A stretch of DNA of 64,000 bases from the NCBI RefSeq assembly GCF_038095995.1, contig NZ_CP146005.1, positions 744,001 through 808,000 of the forward strand. The letters are read 5' to 3'. The notes under the pieces were generated by a model. The model had not been told where the DNA came from and did not search any database. It worked only from the letters and a program-made list of their open reading frames with translations. This DNA is from Mesomycoplasma ovipneumoniae. Lineage in GTDB: Bacteria; Bacillota_I; Bacilli_A; Mycoplasmatales; Metamycoplasmataceae. Shown one piece after another: positions 52,843 to 63,557 of this stretch; position 1 is the first letter of the stretch; every line of letters begins with the position of its first letter. Both the position numbers and the translations under genes were made by a program.

Positions 52843-55800
52843 TTATCTTGTACTATTTGGATTTTCATAGTTATCAGGATAGGTTCCATCATGAATTTGT
52901 TGTAAAACTTGGTCTCTTAATTTAGGCTGGCCGGTAACTTTAGAAAATCGATTAGCTTCTAAATTATAATAAATCATTGTTAGCATATCATTTAATTTTA
53001 CATCAGAAGATGAATATCAAGATGTGCCTCATCAATGCGTGGATTTGGCAGGATTACCTATTATTTTATCGATGAAATTTTTATAATCGTTATCTTTTGT
53101 ATTGTTTGTATTAGATTGTTCACCACTTTGTAGCGATGCACGTATTACCTCAGATGCAGTATAGGAAGACAAAAGACCACCGTAAAATGCTGAGGATCGA
53201 ACTCAAGATCATTGTTGAGAAATTCTTGATTCGTATGTATAAAAAAGAAGAATTAACACTAATCTATAAAGAAATCTCCCTTTTGGAGTACTCTTAAAAT
53301 TTTCAATTGATATTTTTGTCTTTGCACTTTCAGAATACCATATTTTGTGAAATAACTTCGAAATTGCGTCTAATTGAGAATCTTTTCCACCAGATCCACC
53401 ATTTCCACTAGATCCACTATTGCCGCTGGATCCATTTCCGCCGGATCCAAAAACTTCCTTTAGTGAAATTCCGGTGTATTTTATGTTATTTAATTCATTT
53501 AGAATTGGAGAGTTTTTATCTTTATTTGCAGAATTTCATTTTGGTGAGGTGAGGAAAAGTGTATCAAAAAATTCGGCAAATAACTGTGTCGATATTTTTT
53601 GGTCTTTTGGTGTTTTTATTGATAAATTCGTCTCATCTATCAAGTTTTGTGTTTCTGTTTGCTGAGTTTGTGGGGTAGAATCGCCAATTTTTGGTTCAAT
53701 TTTGACAACTAAATCAAGATTGAGAACTTTTGAAAGGTCTAATTTATTAAATAAGGTTTCAAAAAAACTTTTTGCTTGTTGGCTAGTATCTGATTTTTTA
53801 ATTTCATCAACAATTTGATCCAGAATGCCAGAAATAAGGGGATTTTCAAGACCTAAACCAATAAATTCTCTTAAAAATTTTTTTAGCGTTTCTCTTGGAT
53901 TTTCAATTGTAAAACCAGAATAATCCTTATTATCTAAATTTAGCTTTAAATATGAAGCAATTACGTCAATCACTAAATCAGAAAATTTATCATTTTTTAC
54001 TAAAAAATGTACCACGTATCATAAATATGATTTTAAAAACTCACTATTATTTTGTACTTCAGATTGGTTCTGACTTTGGTTGTTTTGGGTTGATGGTTTA
54101 TCATTTAAAAAATTAGCCAAAAGTGAAGAGAAAGTTTTTACACCTTTAAAAACCATTGGATTTTTATTTATATAGCTCAAAAGTCTAAAAATTAAAGCTT
54201 TGTTTGCAGAATCTGGTAAAAATTCCAACAACAATTCTTTGAGTAATGGCTCAATTTCCTGTCTTTTTTCTTCTGACAAATTGCTAAACAATGAAAAACT
54301 ACTTACATCACCAATAGCTAAGGAATTAATTTTATCTTTAAAAAACTTAGATTGGAAAATTTTAGTTATAACTTTTCAAAGATCATTTTTTTCAGAGTCT
54401 TGAATTTTATTATAAACTGATGCAACTTGCTTAATAAGTTCAACAATAAATTCTTCTTTTGCAATTTCAGATTCTAAAAGCAAATTTAAATCTGAAGCTG
54501 AAAAATCACCGCTAGTGAACTTGCCTAAAATTGAAATAAACTTTGTAAGTAATGCATTTTCTTTTGTATAAATTGATTCTAATTGAATTGAGTCTGATTG
54601 ATTTGAAGCAGAAGTTGATGTAGGATTTTGGCCAACATTAGGTTCTGTATCACTAAAAAGTTGAGTCTTTGCTGGCGCTTCGGACAAATCCTGACTTACA
54701 TTAACGGTAGCGGCTTCCGGAATCAAAAGCTCCTTTGGATCACTTTCGTTCTTGTAAAAATTATCAATATTGTTCTGTATTATTTCTTTGACTAATTTAA
54801 AAAGTGGCTGGAATTCAGTTTTTTCGAATTCAGTTTCAAATATTTTTCCTGCTAGTTTTCCAAAATTATCAATTAAAGTTTCATTTTTTTCGTCTAATTT
54901 AACAATAAATTCACCAATAATTTTATTGAAATACTGTTTTTCAAATAATGTTTTAATAAGTGAAAAATTATCTAAAGGTTTTTGGATTTTTGCTTTTGCA
55001 ACTATTTTAAAGTAGGAATTAAACAAATTTTTTAGTTCTGGTGATTTTAAAAATCAATCAAAAATTGGGGTAATATTGTCAAGATAGTCTTGTGGAACAT
55101 TTTTTAGACCTGCACGAATTTGCTCAGAAATTGGATCGCTACTAATAATTTCAGAAATCAAAGTTGAAATACTATTTTGAGAAATTTTGCCTTGATTTTC
55201 GCTATTATCTAGATTATTTGATTCCTCAGTTGAATAATAATTATTTGCAATATCGACACTCAAACTGTCAAATAAAGTCTCAAGAACCGGTTTTTTAGGG
55301 GTAGAATTACCTGAAATTGCATCAAATATGATTGAAATTAATGCTTTTATTATTAATGGGGAATGAGTTTTTGTTTGATCATTAAAATCTAAAGTTGAAT
55401 CTCTTAATTTTGAAAAAATATCGCGAACTAAATCCAAAATTGTCTGAACTGAATTATCTGACAATTTTAAGTTATATTCTTGCAAAATTATTTTTAAAAA
55501 GTCAGAAATTGAATTTCAGGTTGAAGAATCTCCTAGAAAGAGTCTAAAAACTTCCTCAATTAGTGGAGTGTTTTCTTTGAGAAAATTTTCAACTAGTGAG
55601 TTAAAGTTTGGATGTGATTGAAATTTCTTTTCGTCAAAAAAATACTTAATAAGTTCTGAAAGTAATTTCTCAACTTCCTTTGATTCAAAAAAGTTTGTTA
55701 AAATGCTTAAAAGTGAGTTTTGGATTTTAGGTTTGCTAAAAAAACTATTTTGGTTTAATTTTTCAAGAAGTTGTTTGTGCAAAAATGATTGTCCAAAAAG

Positions 55801-58800
55801 ATTTTTGAAAAATAAAACTAAATTGTCATCTGAAATTTTAGTTTTAAAATTAAGGCTTGCAAGGTTTTTTAAAAGTTTATAAATTGTATCTTGACTAAAA
55901 AAATTATTTAAAAAGTATGATGAAAAATTTTGAAAGGATAATGTTTCATCAAGTGAAGCCATTTTGTGAGAATATTGTGCAATTTCAACTGCTTTTTGTT
56001 GTTTTTCGGCCTCTTCAAAACGCAATTTTGCTGAATTATATTCGTCAAAATTTTCTTTAGTAAAAGCTTTGAAATTTTCTAAGGCTGACTTTACAAAGGT
56101 AAAAATTAAATTATCAGTTGGGCTTGTATTGTCTTCTTTTCAAGCTTGATATTTATCTCGAAAATCTTGAAAAATTAGCTCTATTATTGATGTAAAAGTC
56201 TCAATTGATTTTTCATTTAATCCTTGTGAGATTAATGAATTTGAAATTAAACTACTAAGATTGGTTAAAAATTCACCATTTTCTACGTTTCTGGCGATAA
56301 ATTCGTAAATATTTTCCTCAAGTTTTGGCAAATTATTAGCTAAAAACTGAAAACCAAAACGATTTAAGTTGTCAATTTGCTGATATATGCTTTTATTTAC
56401 TAAAAAATCATCAATGGCTTGATTTACAATGTCAGCCAGTGGTTTAAATGAATTTGAAGACAAAAAATCTTTAGCCGAATCTAAAAAGAATGAAAAACTG
56501 GCAAAATTAGGGTCTGAATCATCAATAAAATTAGTTATGTCAAATTTTGTTAAAACTGGGTAGAATTTAGTGAGTAATTTTTTTAGTGAATCAATTTGGT
56601 TTTTACTCAAATCAAAACTTAGTAGTTCGTGAAATAAATCAAGTAGATTTTTTGAATCTTTAAAAAAGGATGAGTAATTTGTATAAATTTGCTCTGAAAA
56701 AATTGAGGCAATATTTTTAGCGATATCAGTAGTTTTGATTCCTTTAATTACACCTAAGAAATTTTTGGCTGCTTGATCATTTAGTTTAGCCCAAACATTA
56801 GTGCGAACAACAACATCAGCAATTGAAACTAAAAGATTAACAATCGCATTCTGATCTGCCTCGTTCAAATTAAACTCGAAATTATCGTTAATAATTGATA
56901 CTAATAATTTAACAGAGTCATGATGTTTTAGTGTTTCAGAGATAAAATTGCGAATAAAAATAACATTATCATTGTCATTGTCAGGATTTTCTAAATAAGT
57001 ACGGATTATTTCGTGAAAATTTTGTGCGTTTTTATATTCGCTTGATCGAAGATGATAATCAGTAATTATTTTAGAAAATAATTTTCTTATTGAATCAAAA
57101 GTAAAGACAACTTTTAAATCTTCTTTATTTTTAAGGTCGATTTTGATAATATTATTTATTAGCAAATCTTGGATTATTGTTTGGCCAAAAATGGATGAAA
57201 AAATTAATTCTTTAATTTTTTCAGGATTTTTATCTGCAAATTCAGAAGTTACAACAGTATTTAAAACATCAATTATTTGTTTTTCGTCAAAATCAGCAAA
57301 AATATAATTAACAAGGTTAGAAATTGTTGCTTTTTCTCAGTCTTTTTTATTAGTTACATCTTGAACATAAGTCTGAAAACGTTTGATAATTTTGCTAAAA
57401 AAGCCACTTGAGTAAATTTTTTGCAAAATTTCGGAAAAAGAAGCACCTGAATTTTGATTTTCTTGTCAAAAATCAGTTAAAACTTTTTGCACGCTTGAAT
57501 TATTTTGAACAGCTAACTGCATAAAACGGCTTAAAAACGCGCCAAAATTATTATTTAGTATCACGTTTATAAAATTTTCTATCGGTGATTCTGTTGATTT
57601 TTTAACATTTTGAGTGGTTAGCTTTTCAATTTCAGAGTCTTCTGAAATAAATTTTTCAGGTGAATTGTCAACTGTTAAAGCGTTAAAAATTTCTAAATTG
57701 TTACCTAAATTTAGAATTCGACGGTAATAATTAGTGTCTTTTTGGACATAATTTTCGCCCCATTGTAATTTAGTATTTGCTTCGTTTTTGAACTCGAGGT
57801 CTTGTTGAAAAGCTAATTTAAACAACAAATCCTGGGCCATTTTTTTATAACCCTTAGTTGATGGGTGGATATCTAGGTCGTTTGTACTAAATTCAGAGGT
57901 TTTTGCTTGTCAAATTGATTCATTGTATAAATCAACATAATTTACTTTTTGGCTTTTTGCGGCTTTTTTGATTGTTGAATTCAAACGTTTTATTACTGAA
58001 TCAACATAATTTTCTGGAACACCGATTTCATTTGTGAGCATTTTTTCAAAAAATTTAATGATTTTTGAAGACAAAGAGTTATAGCCAACTAAAACTATTT
58101 GTAAATCAGGGTTGATTTTTCGCAAACTTTGAATTAGTAATTGTAAATTTCTGTAAATTTTTTGGTTTACAATTTCAATATTTTGGGCAAATTCAAAATT
58201 TGCCTCACCTTTTGAAGCAAGTTTTTGCATCGGCTTAGCAATTGTGCGAAAATCAATGGATTCCATTAAATCATTTGCACCTAATGAAAGAGTCAACAAA
58301 TTAGAATCTTTGATTTTTTTATATAATTTTGGATAGCTATTTGAATTAAAATCACCAAAAACTTCACGAATTTGCTGTCCATATGGTGAGTCTAATTTTT
58401 TGTCTAAATGATAATTAAAATTAAAATGCGTCTTATCAGAATGTTTATAGAACTGATTTTCGGGATTAAGCAAGTAAAGTCAATCGCTAATTGTTGTTCA
58501 AGAAAGCGCCAAATTATCAAAGGATTTAAGTGCATTTGGTTTTATTTTTTGAATAAAACTGGCAAAAAAAGCAGGATATGAGAGTCCATTAATTTTGTTG
58601 TTTTCATCAATTTTTCCGCGGAGGTCAACAGAATAATCTCAATTAAAACCAGCAGAAATTGAATCGCCTATTGATAAATAGTTAATTTGATCTAAAAGTT
58701 TTTCGGTTTGCTGGTCTGAATGGGTTATTGGTATATTGATGTGCTCGGTTTTATCGCGATTTTTTATCCCAATCAAAGTAATTCCAGAAATGGCCAGAGA

Positions 58801-58872
58801 TAAAGTACCAAAACTTAAAAATATTTTGAATGCTTTAGTAAAATCAGGTTTGGAGATATTTTTTTTCATCAT
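52843..58872 (-). CDS. Giant SGNH/GDSL-type surface hydrolase (2009 aa)
   Basis: One open frame of 2009 aa with code 4. An N-terminal signal or anchor helix (about 15-37) is followed by an SGNH hydrolase domain (about 60-350). Block I is LSIGDSISAGFN (nucleophile Ser71), block III GANDL (Gly198, Asn200) and the catalytic His lies in LDIHPSTKGY (about His336). The remaining about 1650 residues are predominantly helical, built from many similar segments of the type 'F-x-LF..L..Fxxxxx..I...L' and separated by Asn/Ser/Gln-rich linkers (TPQTQQTETQ). A GSGGNGSSGNSGSSGNGGSG linker precedes the C-terminal Trp-rich domain (STHWWGTSWYSSSD). SGNH enzymes cleave lipids or esters; a secreted esterase or lipase role is inferred. 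It is divergent in size from ordinary GDSL lipases (200-400 aa). Confidence 0.85.
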
Positions 58873-59360
58873 TTTACCCCGCTTCTTTTTGTTATTCCAG
58901 ATTTTTTTTATACAAATCGATTAGATTGGTCCAATTAGATAAGGAGCAAACTAGAAAAATTAAATTAAATTATACACTAAATTAACATAAAAAATCAGAT
59001 AATTATCTTTTTTCTATATTTTATTTTAAATTGGGCTGTTATTTCTTTATAATTTGTTAATTTTTTTCAAAAAGACCCTTAATTTGTATTTCCTTTTTGT
59101 TTTGCTAGAGATTTATTTTTGCCATGGGGCTTGTCAAATTTTTTGCACATTTTACAAAGTTTTTTTGTCAATTTCTTATTGAGTTATTGTCATATAGACG
59201 TTTAAATTTGACTAAATTTGTCTGAAAAATGCAAAATTGTGATTTTTAAGCCTTTAATAAATTCAGCATTTTGATGTATTTAGTTTTTTAAACCTTAATT
59301 TATATTGTTTTATTTTGGCACACCTTTTTGGCTGTACCTGAAACTAATATACTAGTGTAA
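58873..59360. other. Intergenic region with relic of an IS3-like element end
   Basis: Positions about 59180-59345 on the minus strand resemble the 5' end of the IS3-like element 60049-61451: GTGTGCCAAAATAAAACAAT, then AATACATCAAAATGCTG and GGCTTAAAAA correspond to KQYK..KYIKIAESRGLKN, with stops. The rest holds the promoter region of the GDSL gene and no other gene. Confidence 0.65.
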
Positions 59361-59393
59361 TGAAAAAACTCCGCGGTTAACGGAGTTTTTTCA
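59361..59393 (-). terminator. Rho-independent terminator of tmRNA
   Basis: GAAAAAACTCCG / CGGAGTTTTTTC stem around a CGGTTAA-type loop, starting 3 bp beyond the encoded CCA of the tmRNA. Confidence 0.92.
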
Positions 59394-59395
59394 TA

Positions 59396-59945
59396 TGGTG
59401 GAGGTGCGGGGATTCGAACCCCGATCCAATTAAAATAATTTAGTGGAGTCGACAGTTTAAACTAAAAAATCTAATTATAAAGGTATAAAAATATAATAAT
59501 TTATAAAAAAGAATTAATAATTTATAAAAAAGAATAAGAATTAAAGAATAAGTTAATAAAAAGAATAAGAATTAAGAATAAGAATAAGAATTAAAGAATA
59601 AGAATTAATAAATCAAAGGAGTTAAATAGTCCTGTATTTTAAAATGTATTTGAAAACCAAAAACAAATATTTACTAATTATTTTAGTATTTACAGGGAAA
59701 ACTTAATATATTGAATTAAGGAAGATATATTATGTTATTTATATTATTGAAATAAAAAACTGATAGGTTTTATTATGAATTAAAGTGTTGCAAAATTTAA
59801 TTGGGTATTCATCATTGCAAAATTAAATGTTGCATCGTCTTTAGCTTTAATTGAATCTTTTGCGTTTAGATTTACATGGTATTATGGTCTACCAAACCAC
59901 TGCATCCAAAAAATTTTTTTAATTGTCAAAACCAGAGTCACCCCC
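59396..59945 (-). ncRNA. ssrA: Transfer-messenger RNA
   Basis: The 5' end GGGGGTGACTCTGGTTTTGA and the 3' end (T arm CGGGGTTCGAATCCCCG, then CACCTCC and encoded ACCA) pair through a full seven-base acceptor stem. The tag reading frame starts at GCA (about 59855): AKDSIKAKDDATFNFAMMNT and continues QLNFATL before TAA, a hydrophobic end of the kind recognised by proteases in mycoplasmas. After the tag, about 59485-59625 is a simple-repeat tract of GAATAA/GAATTAA units where pseudoknots PK2-PK3 would normally be. The gene is about 550 nt, longer than the 350-420 nt usual for tmRNA. It rescues stalled ribosomes with SmpB. Confidence 0.9.
59485..59625. repeat. Simple-repeat tract (GAATAA/GAATTAA units) inside tmRNA
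   Basis: More than a dozen interspersed AAGAATAAGAATTAA-type units and two copies of AATTTATAAAAAAGAAT. Such a tract changes length easily. Confidence 0.88.
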
Positions 59946-59950
59946 ATTTA

Positions 59951-59999
59951 TGTTATAGCTATTTCAAGGTATTTATAGAAATAGCTATAACACATTATA
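59951..59999 (-). promoter_or_regulatory. tmRNA promoter -10 and adjoining perfect 15-bp inverted repeat
   Basis: -10 TATAAT on the minus strand at 59994-59999. Directly downstream, between promoter and mature 5' end, TGTTATAGCTATTTC (59951-59965) and GAAATAGCTATAACA (59978-59992) form a perfect inverted repeat with a 12-nt loop. It would be the leader of the precursor: either a processing hairpin (RNase III type) or an operator. Confidence 0.7.
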
Positions 60000-60048
60000 A
60001 CATATTTTTTAATTGCTATATAAAAAAAAAAAAAATAACTACATGGAT

Positions 60049-61451
60049 AAATTGGTAGAAAAATCTCAGACAATTAGTTTTTTACCTATGATTTTGATTA
60101 CACCGCTTTTGTTAATTTTTTCTAGCATGTTCATTTTAAAAATTTGGACAAATAATTTACCTCATATAATAACTTGGAGTTTTATATGATAAGCAACTTT
60201 GAGGTCTTTCATAGTTATACCAATGAATAAATGAACTTATTTTTTGATAAGCAATAGCCACATTTTCAAAATTTTGACCCTCAATATTAATTAATTCGCG
60301 TTGAAAAACTGCATAAAAATATTCAATAGGGCGGTTTGCAAGAGCATTTCCTTTTGGTGACATTGATTGTTGGATACCATTTTGCTTCAAAAAATTAGCA
60401 AATTTGTAGTTTGCATATTCCACACCATGATCTGAATGGAAAAATTTTGGTTTAATATTATACTTTTTAATTGTTTGTTTCACTAAGTTTATAGTTTCTT
60501 CTGAAAATCTTGTTTTAGAAATCGAAAAATTGAGCAAGTAATTGGATTTTGTTTCAATAATTGAGTGTAGGTAAAATCATTCGTTGTTAATTTTGATAAA
60601 TTTAATATCAGCAAACCATTTTTCACCAAAATTTTCTGAGGAAAATTCACCTTTGATATGATCTTCAGTCCAAATTCGTGTAAACTTTTTCTCTTTTGGC
60701 GCCGGTTTTCCTTGCCTTTTATAAGCAATTGATTTTAATCCTAAAAATTCGTAGTGTTTTTGAAACACGTACGTGCTTACATAATTTCCCTGATTTATGT
60801 AAATATTATATAGGATGTCTCGGCCTTTTACCTTTCGATTCAAATGGAAATTTTCACGAATTCACTCAAGTAATTTTTCATCATAAATCATTTTCTTTGG
60901 TGGTTTTTTTACCCTTATTTTCTCATAAATAGAAGTGCGATTAATGTTAAAAACACTACAAATTCTAGTGGAATTTTCGATTTTGTTTTTATCTTTTTCT
61001 TGCTCTTGTTTTCGTTTTTTGAGTTCCTCAAGAACAATTGCGGGGTCAATTCCGTATCTTCTAAGAACATTCTCCATTATCTCTTGATAAACTTCACGAT
61101 CATTTTCAGAAAGGTCGTTAATTGTATATTTCTTCTTTGGTTTGCGTGGAGATTTGATTTTTCCACGAGTACTAATTAAACTTTTCATATCATTATTATA
61201 AAACTTTTTTTGCCAATTTCTTATCAAATTATTAGCGTATATATGCAACATTCATTCTTTATCCGCTTTTTTACTTTTAGATTTGTTTTTGTAAATTTCT
61301 CTAAATTCTTCTGCAAAATCCAAAATTGCGTTTTTTAAGCCTCTAGATTCGGCAATTTTGATGTATTTAAATTTCTCTTCAATTGTGAATTTGTATTGTT
61401 TCATTTTGACACACCTTTTTTCGAATAAGTCTGAAATTGGTGTACTAATTT
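60049..61451 (-). mobile_element. IS3-family-like element with 16-bp flanking repeats
   Basis: About 1403 bp. Imperfect inverted ends: AAATTGGTAGAAAAATCTCAGAC on the left and AAATTAGTACACCAATTTCAGAC inward on the right (17 of 23 match). Direct repeats AAATAACTACATGGAT lie at 60033-60048 and 61452-61467. Sixteen bases is long for an IS3-family duplication (usually 3-5), so the boundaries or the family placement deserve caution. Confidence 0.8.
60157..61404 (-). CDS. IS3-family transposase (single ORF)
   Basis: A 415-aa protein in one frame with code 4. The N-terminal HTH part (MKQYKFTIEEKFKYIKIAES) and a basic linker (RGKIKSPRKPKKKYTINDLS) lead to the HTH_21-like region. The DDE core has D in KWFADIKFIKI, D in KFFHSDHGVEYANYKF and E in NALANRPIEYFYAVFQRELI, followed by HWYNYERPQSCLSYKTPSYY. 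All three acids are present. It is clearly different in sequence from the transposase at 25282, so the window holds two separate IS3 lineages. Confidence 0.92.
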
Positions 61452-61498
61452 AAATAACTACATGGATTCAAAATTGGTACTAATTAATAGTTTTTAAA

Positions 61499-62881
61499 TT
61501 ATAAATTAGGGTTATTTTTATTAATTTCGTCAATTTTTTCAGCTATTTTAGTAATTTTAAATGCATCAATTTTTTGTGTTAATTTATTTAAATAGTCATC
61601 AACAATTTTATTAAGGTTCTCTTGAATTTCGCTTGCATCCTTGATAATTCTTTCTGCTAATGATCTACTTCTTTCTGCTTTAGTGTTAATTTTGTTTATT
61701 GATGCTTTTAGTGTTTTTTCTTTTCATTCATCAAACTTTTGAATGATTTTACTTGCATCTTCAAGACTTTGACTTTGAATCTCTAATTTATTTTCTTTTA
61801 GAATTATTGATTTTAAAAGCATTAAAAGCGCTAAATAAAAATGCGGACGGCAAATGAAAATTTTTTCATAATTAGGGGCAACATCAATTGTAAAGTATTT
61901 CTCAGGCTCGAGTTCTGTTACTAAAATTGCATAGCTAGCTTTTTTCTTTATACGGTCTGCCTCAATTTTTTTGAAAAAATCTTTGTTTTTTTGTTTTCCA
62001 GATTTTTCTTTTGATTCAGATTTTGCTTCTAAAATGATTTTTGTTTCAACATTGCGGCTTTGATCATTAATTGTAAAAATAAAGTCGGATTTTGTTGCTT
62101 TTTCTCCTGGTTCATCCTTAATATTTACAGTATCTTTTTTTAGTTCAACAACAACTGAATCATTGTCGTCTTTACCAAAAGGGAAAACGTCTCTATACCT
62201 TTCTAAAATTCAGTTTTCAAGATTTTCTCCTATTTGTTTTGAACTAATATTTTTATATTTATATTTATTTAATTCATCATTTAGGTCGTTTATTTCGGTA
62301 TCTTTTGCCTTAAGGGAGTCTTCATATCATGTTTTTGCATCAGCAATTCTTTTTTCTTGTTCTTCAGTTATTTCTTTTCGCAATTGTTCTCGCAATTGTT
62401 TCTCAGTATCTTGCTTAAATTGCTCATTTACTTTAGATTGAGCAAGTGAAAGATCTGCTTCCTTTTTCTTAATAATGTTATCCTGGTTTTCTTCCATACC
62501 TTTAATTTTTTCTTGCAATTGTTTAATTGTCCCTTCCATTTCAGCAATTGCAACTTCTTTTTGAGTAATTTCTTCCGAATGTTTTAAACTTAAGTCTGCT
62601 TTTACCTTATCATTTTGGCCTTTTAATTTTCCAATTTCCTCTCTAAGATTTTTATTTTCCTCTTTTATTTTTTTAATTTCAAGATCATTTGCATAAATAT
62701 CGTTGCGGATTTGGACAGTATATTCACTTAATTTCTTTTTTGTTTGATCGTCTATATAATTTTGAACTTCACTTACAAGGGAAAATCAATCGCCTTTTTT
62801 GGCATCCTCTAGAAGTTGGTATGTTAGTGTTTCTTTATTAATTAATTTGACTTTTATTTCATTGTTTTTCTTTATTTCCAT
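61499..62881 (-). CDS. DUF2130 family protein (coiled coil plus PD-(D/E)XK-like domain)
   Basis: A 460-aa cytoplasmic protein. Residues about 60-215 form a long charged coiled coil (EIKKIKEENKNLREEIGKLK and many heptads). Residues about 225-370 are the DUF2130 core, with KATKSDFIFTI and VETKIILEAKSESKEKSG, an Asp followed by Glu-x-Lys as in nuclease folds of the PD-(D/E)XK superfamily. The C-terminal 90 residues are helical again. The function of the family is not established; a DNA-related role is inferred from the fold. Start ATG 62881 follows an AAATAAAG stretch with only a weak ribosome-binding site. The transcription unit is divergent from the Smr gene. Confidence 0.82.
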
Positions 62882-62953
62882 AACAAATTAATTTTAACAC
62901 ATATTTAAAAATAGGCAAATTTTACAAATTGAATAAAAAAATTAAAAATGTGG

Positions 62954-62959
62954 TATAAT
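62954..62959 (+). promoter_or_regulatory. -10 element of the Smr-domain gene
   Basis: TATAAT preceded by TGTGG, 61 bp upstream of the start codon at 63020. Confidence 0.55.
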
Positions 62960-63019
62960 TAAATTTTAGTTAATTTAAGAACGACCTTAAATTAAAATAG
63001 TCAAACTAATTATCTTAAA

Positions 63020-63355
63020 ATGAAAATTAAAAAGAAATCAAAAGAAATTCACTTTGCTGAATGGGATCAAATATTAGATTTAACTCAAAGTCAAAAAAAT
63101 AATATTTTTTCAAATTTTGATTTTGATGATAAAATAAGTTTTGACTTTCACGGTTTAGACACTCAAAAAACAGTAGCAATTGTTGAAAATTTAATGTTTG
63201 AATTTAGAAAATCCAATAAAAAATGTATAAATCTAATTTGTGGCGTTGGTTTAGGACATGTTCGTGAGCAAATTTTGGATAATTTATCATTTTATTCTAA
63301 CGAATTTCTAATTGGGTTTGAAAATCAAGGTCTAATTCGTGTTTGCAAAAAGTAA
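63020..63355 (+). CDS. Smr-domain protein (MutS2 C-terminal type)
   Basis: A 111-aa stand-alone Smr domain. The key DFHGLDTQKTVAIVENLM segment corresponds to the family 'D-x-H-G' motif, and LICGVGLGHVREQILDNL to the 'G-x-G' motif that binds or cleaves nucleic acid; G-V-G-L-G-H replaces the more usual G-K-G. Smr domains act as nicking or RNA endonucleases, for example as part of ribosome-collision rescue in MutS2 and SmrB. In this reduced genome it is a short protein by itself. Position ahead of RNase J suggests RNA or ribosome quality control, by inference. Confidence 0.85.
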   Translation: MKIKKKSKEIHFAEWDQILDLTQSQKNNIFSNFDFDDKISFDFHGLDTQKTVAIVENLMFEFRKSNKKCINLICGVGLGHVREQILDNLSFYSNEFLIGFENQGLIRVCKK

Positions 63356-63526
63356 ATTTTCGAAAAAACTAAAATTTTGTTAAAATTTGTTTTTATTTAA
63401 ATTCAAATGAAGTCAATCCAATTTTTAGTCTAGCAGTTATGACTAAAAATTGTTGTTAGTTTGAAAATCATTTTTATAATAAATAATTCATTTTTATAAA
63501 TTTAGAATTTATTATCTTTTAAAAAA

Positions 63527-63532
63527 TATAAT
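63527..63532 (+). promoter_or_regulatory. -10 element of the RNase J gene
   Basis: TATAAT 26 bp before the start at 63558, with an ACAGGAAA ribosome-binding site between. Confidence 0.6.
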
Positions 63533-63557
63533 ATTTGATAATTATGACAGGAAAAAT

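Noticed and set aside
59396..59480. tRNA gene suspected from the GGTTCGAATCC arm
   Set aside because: There is no D or anticodon arm next to it; the matching acceptor half lies 0.5 kb away with a tag ORF between, so it is the 3' end of tmRNA.
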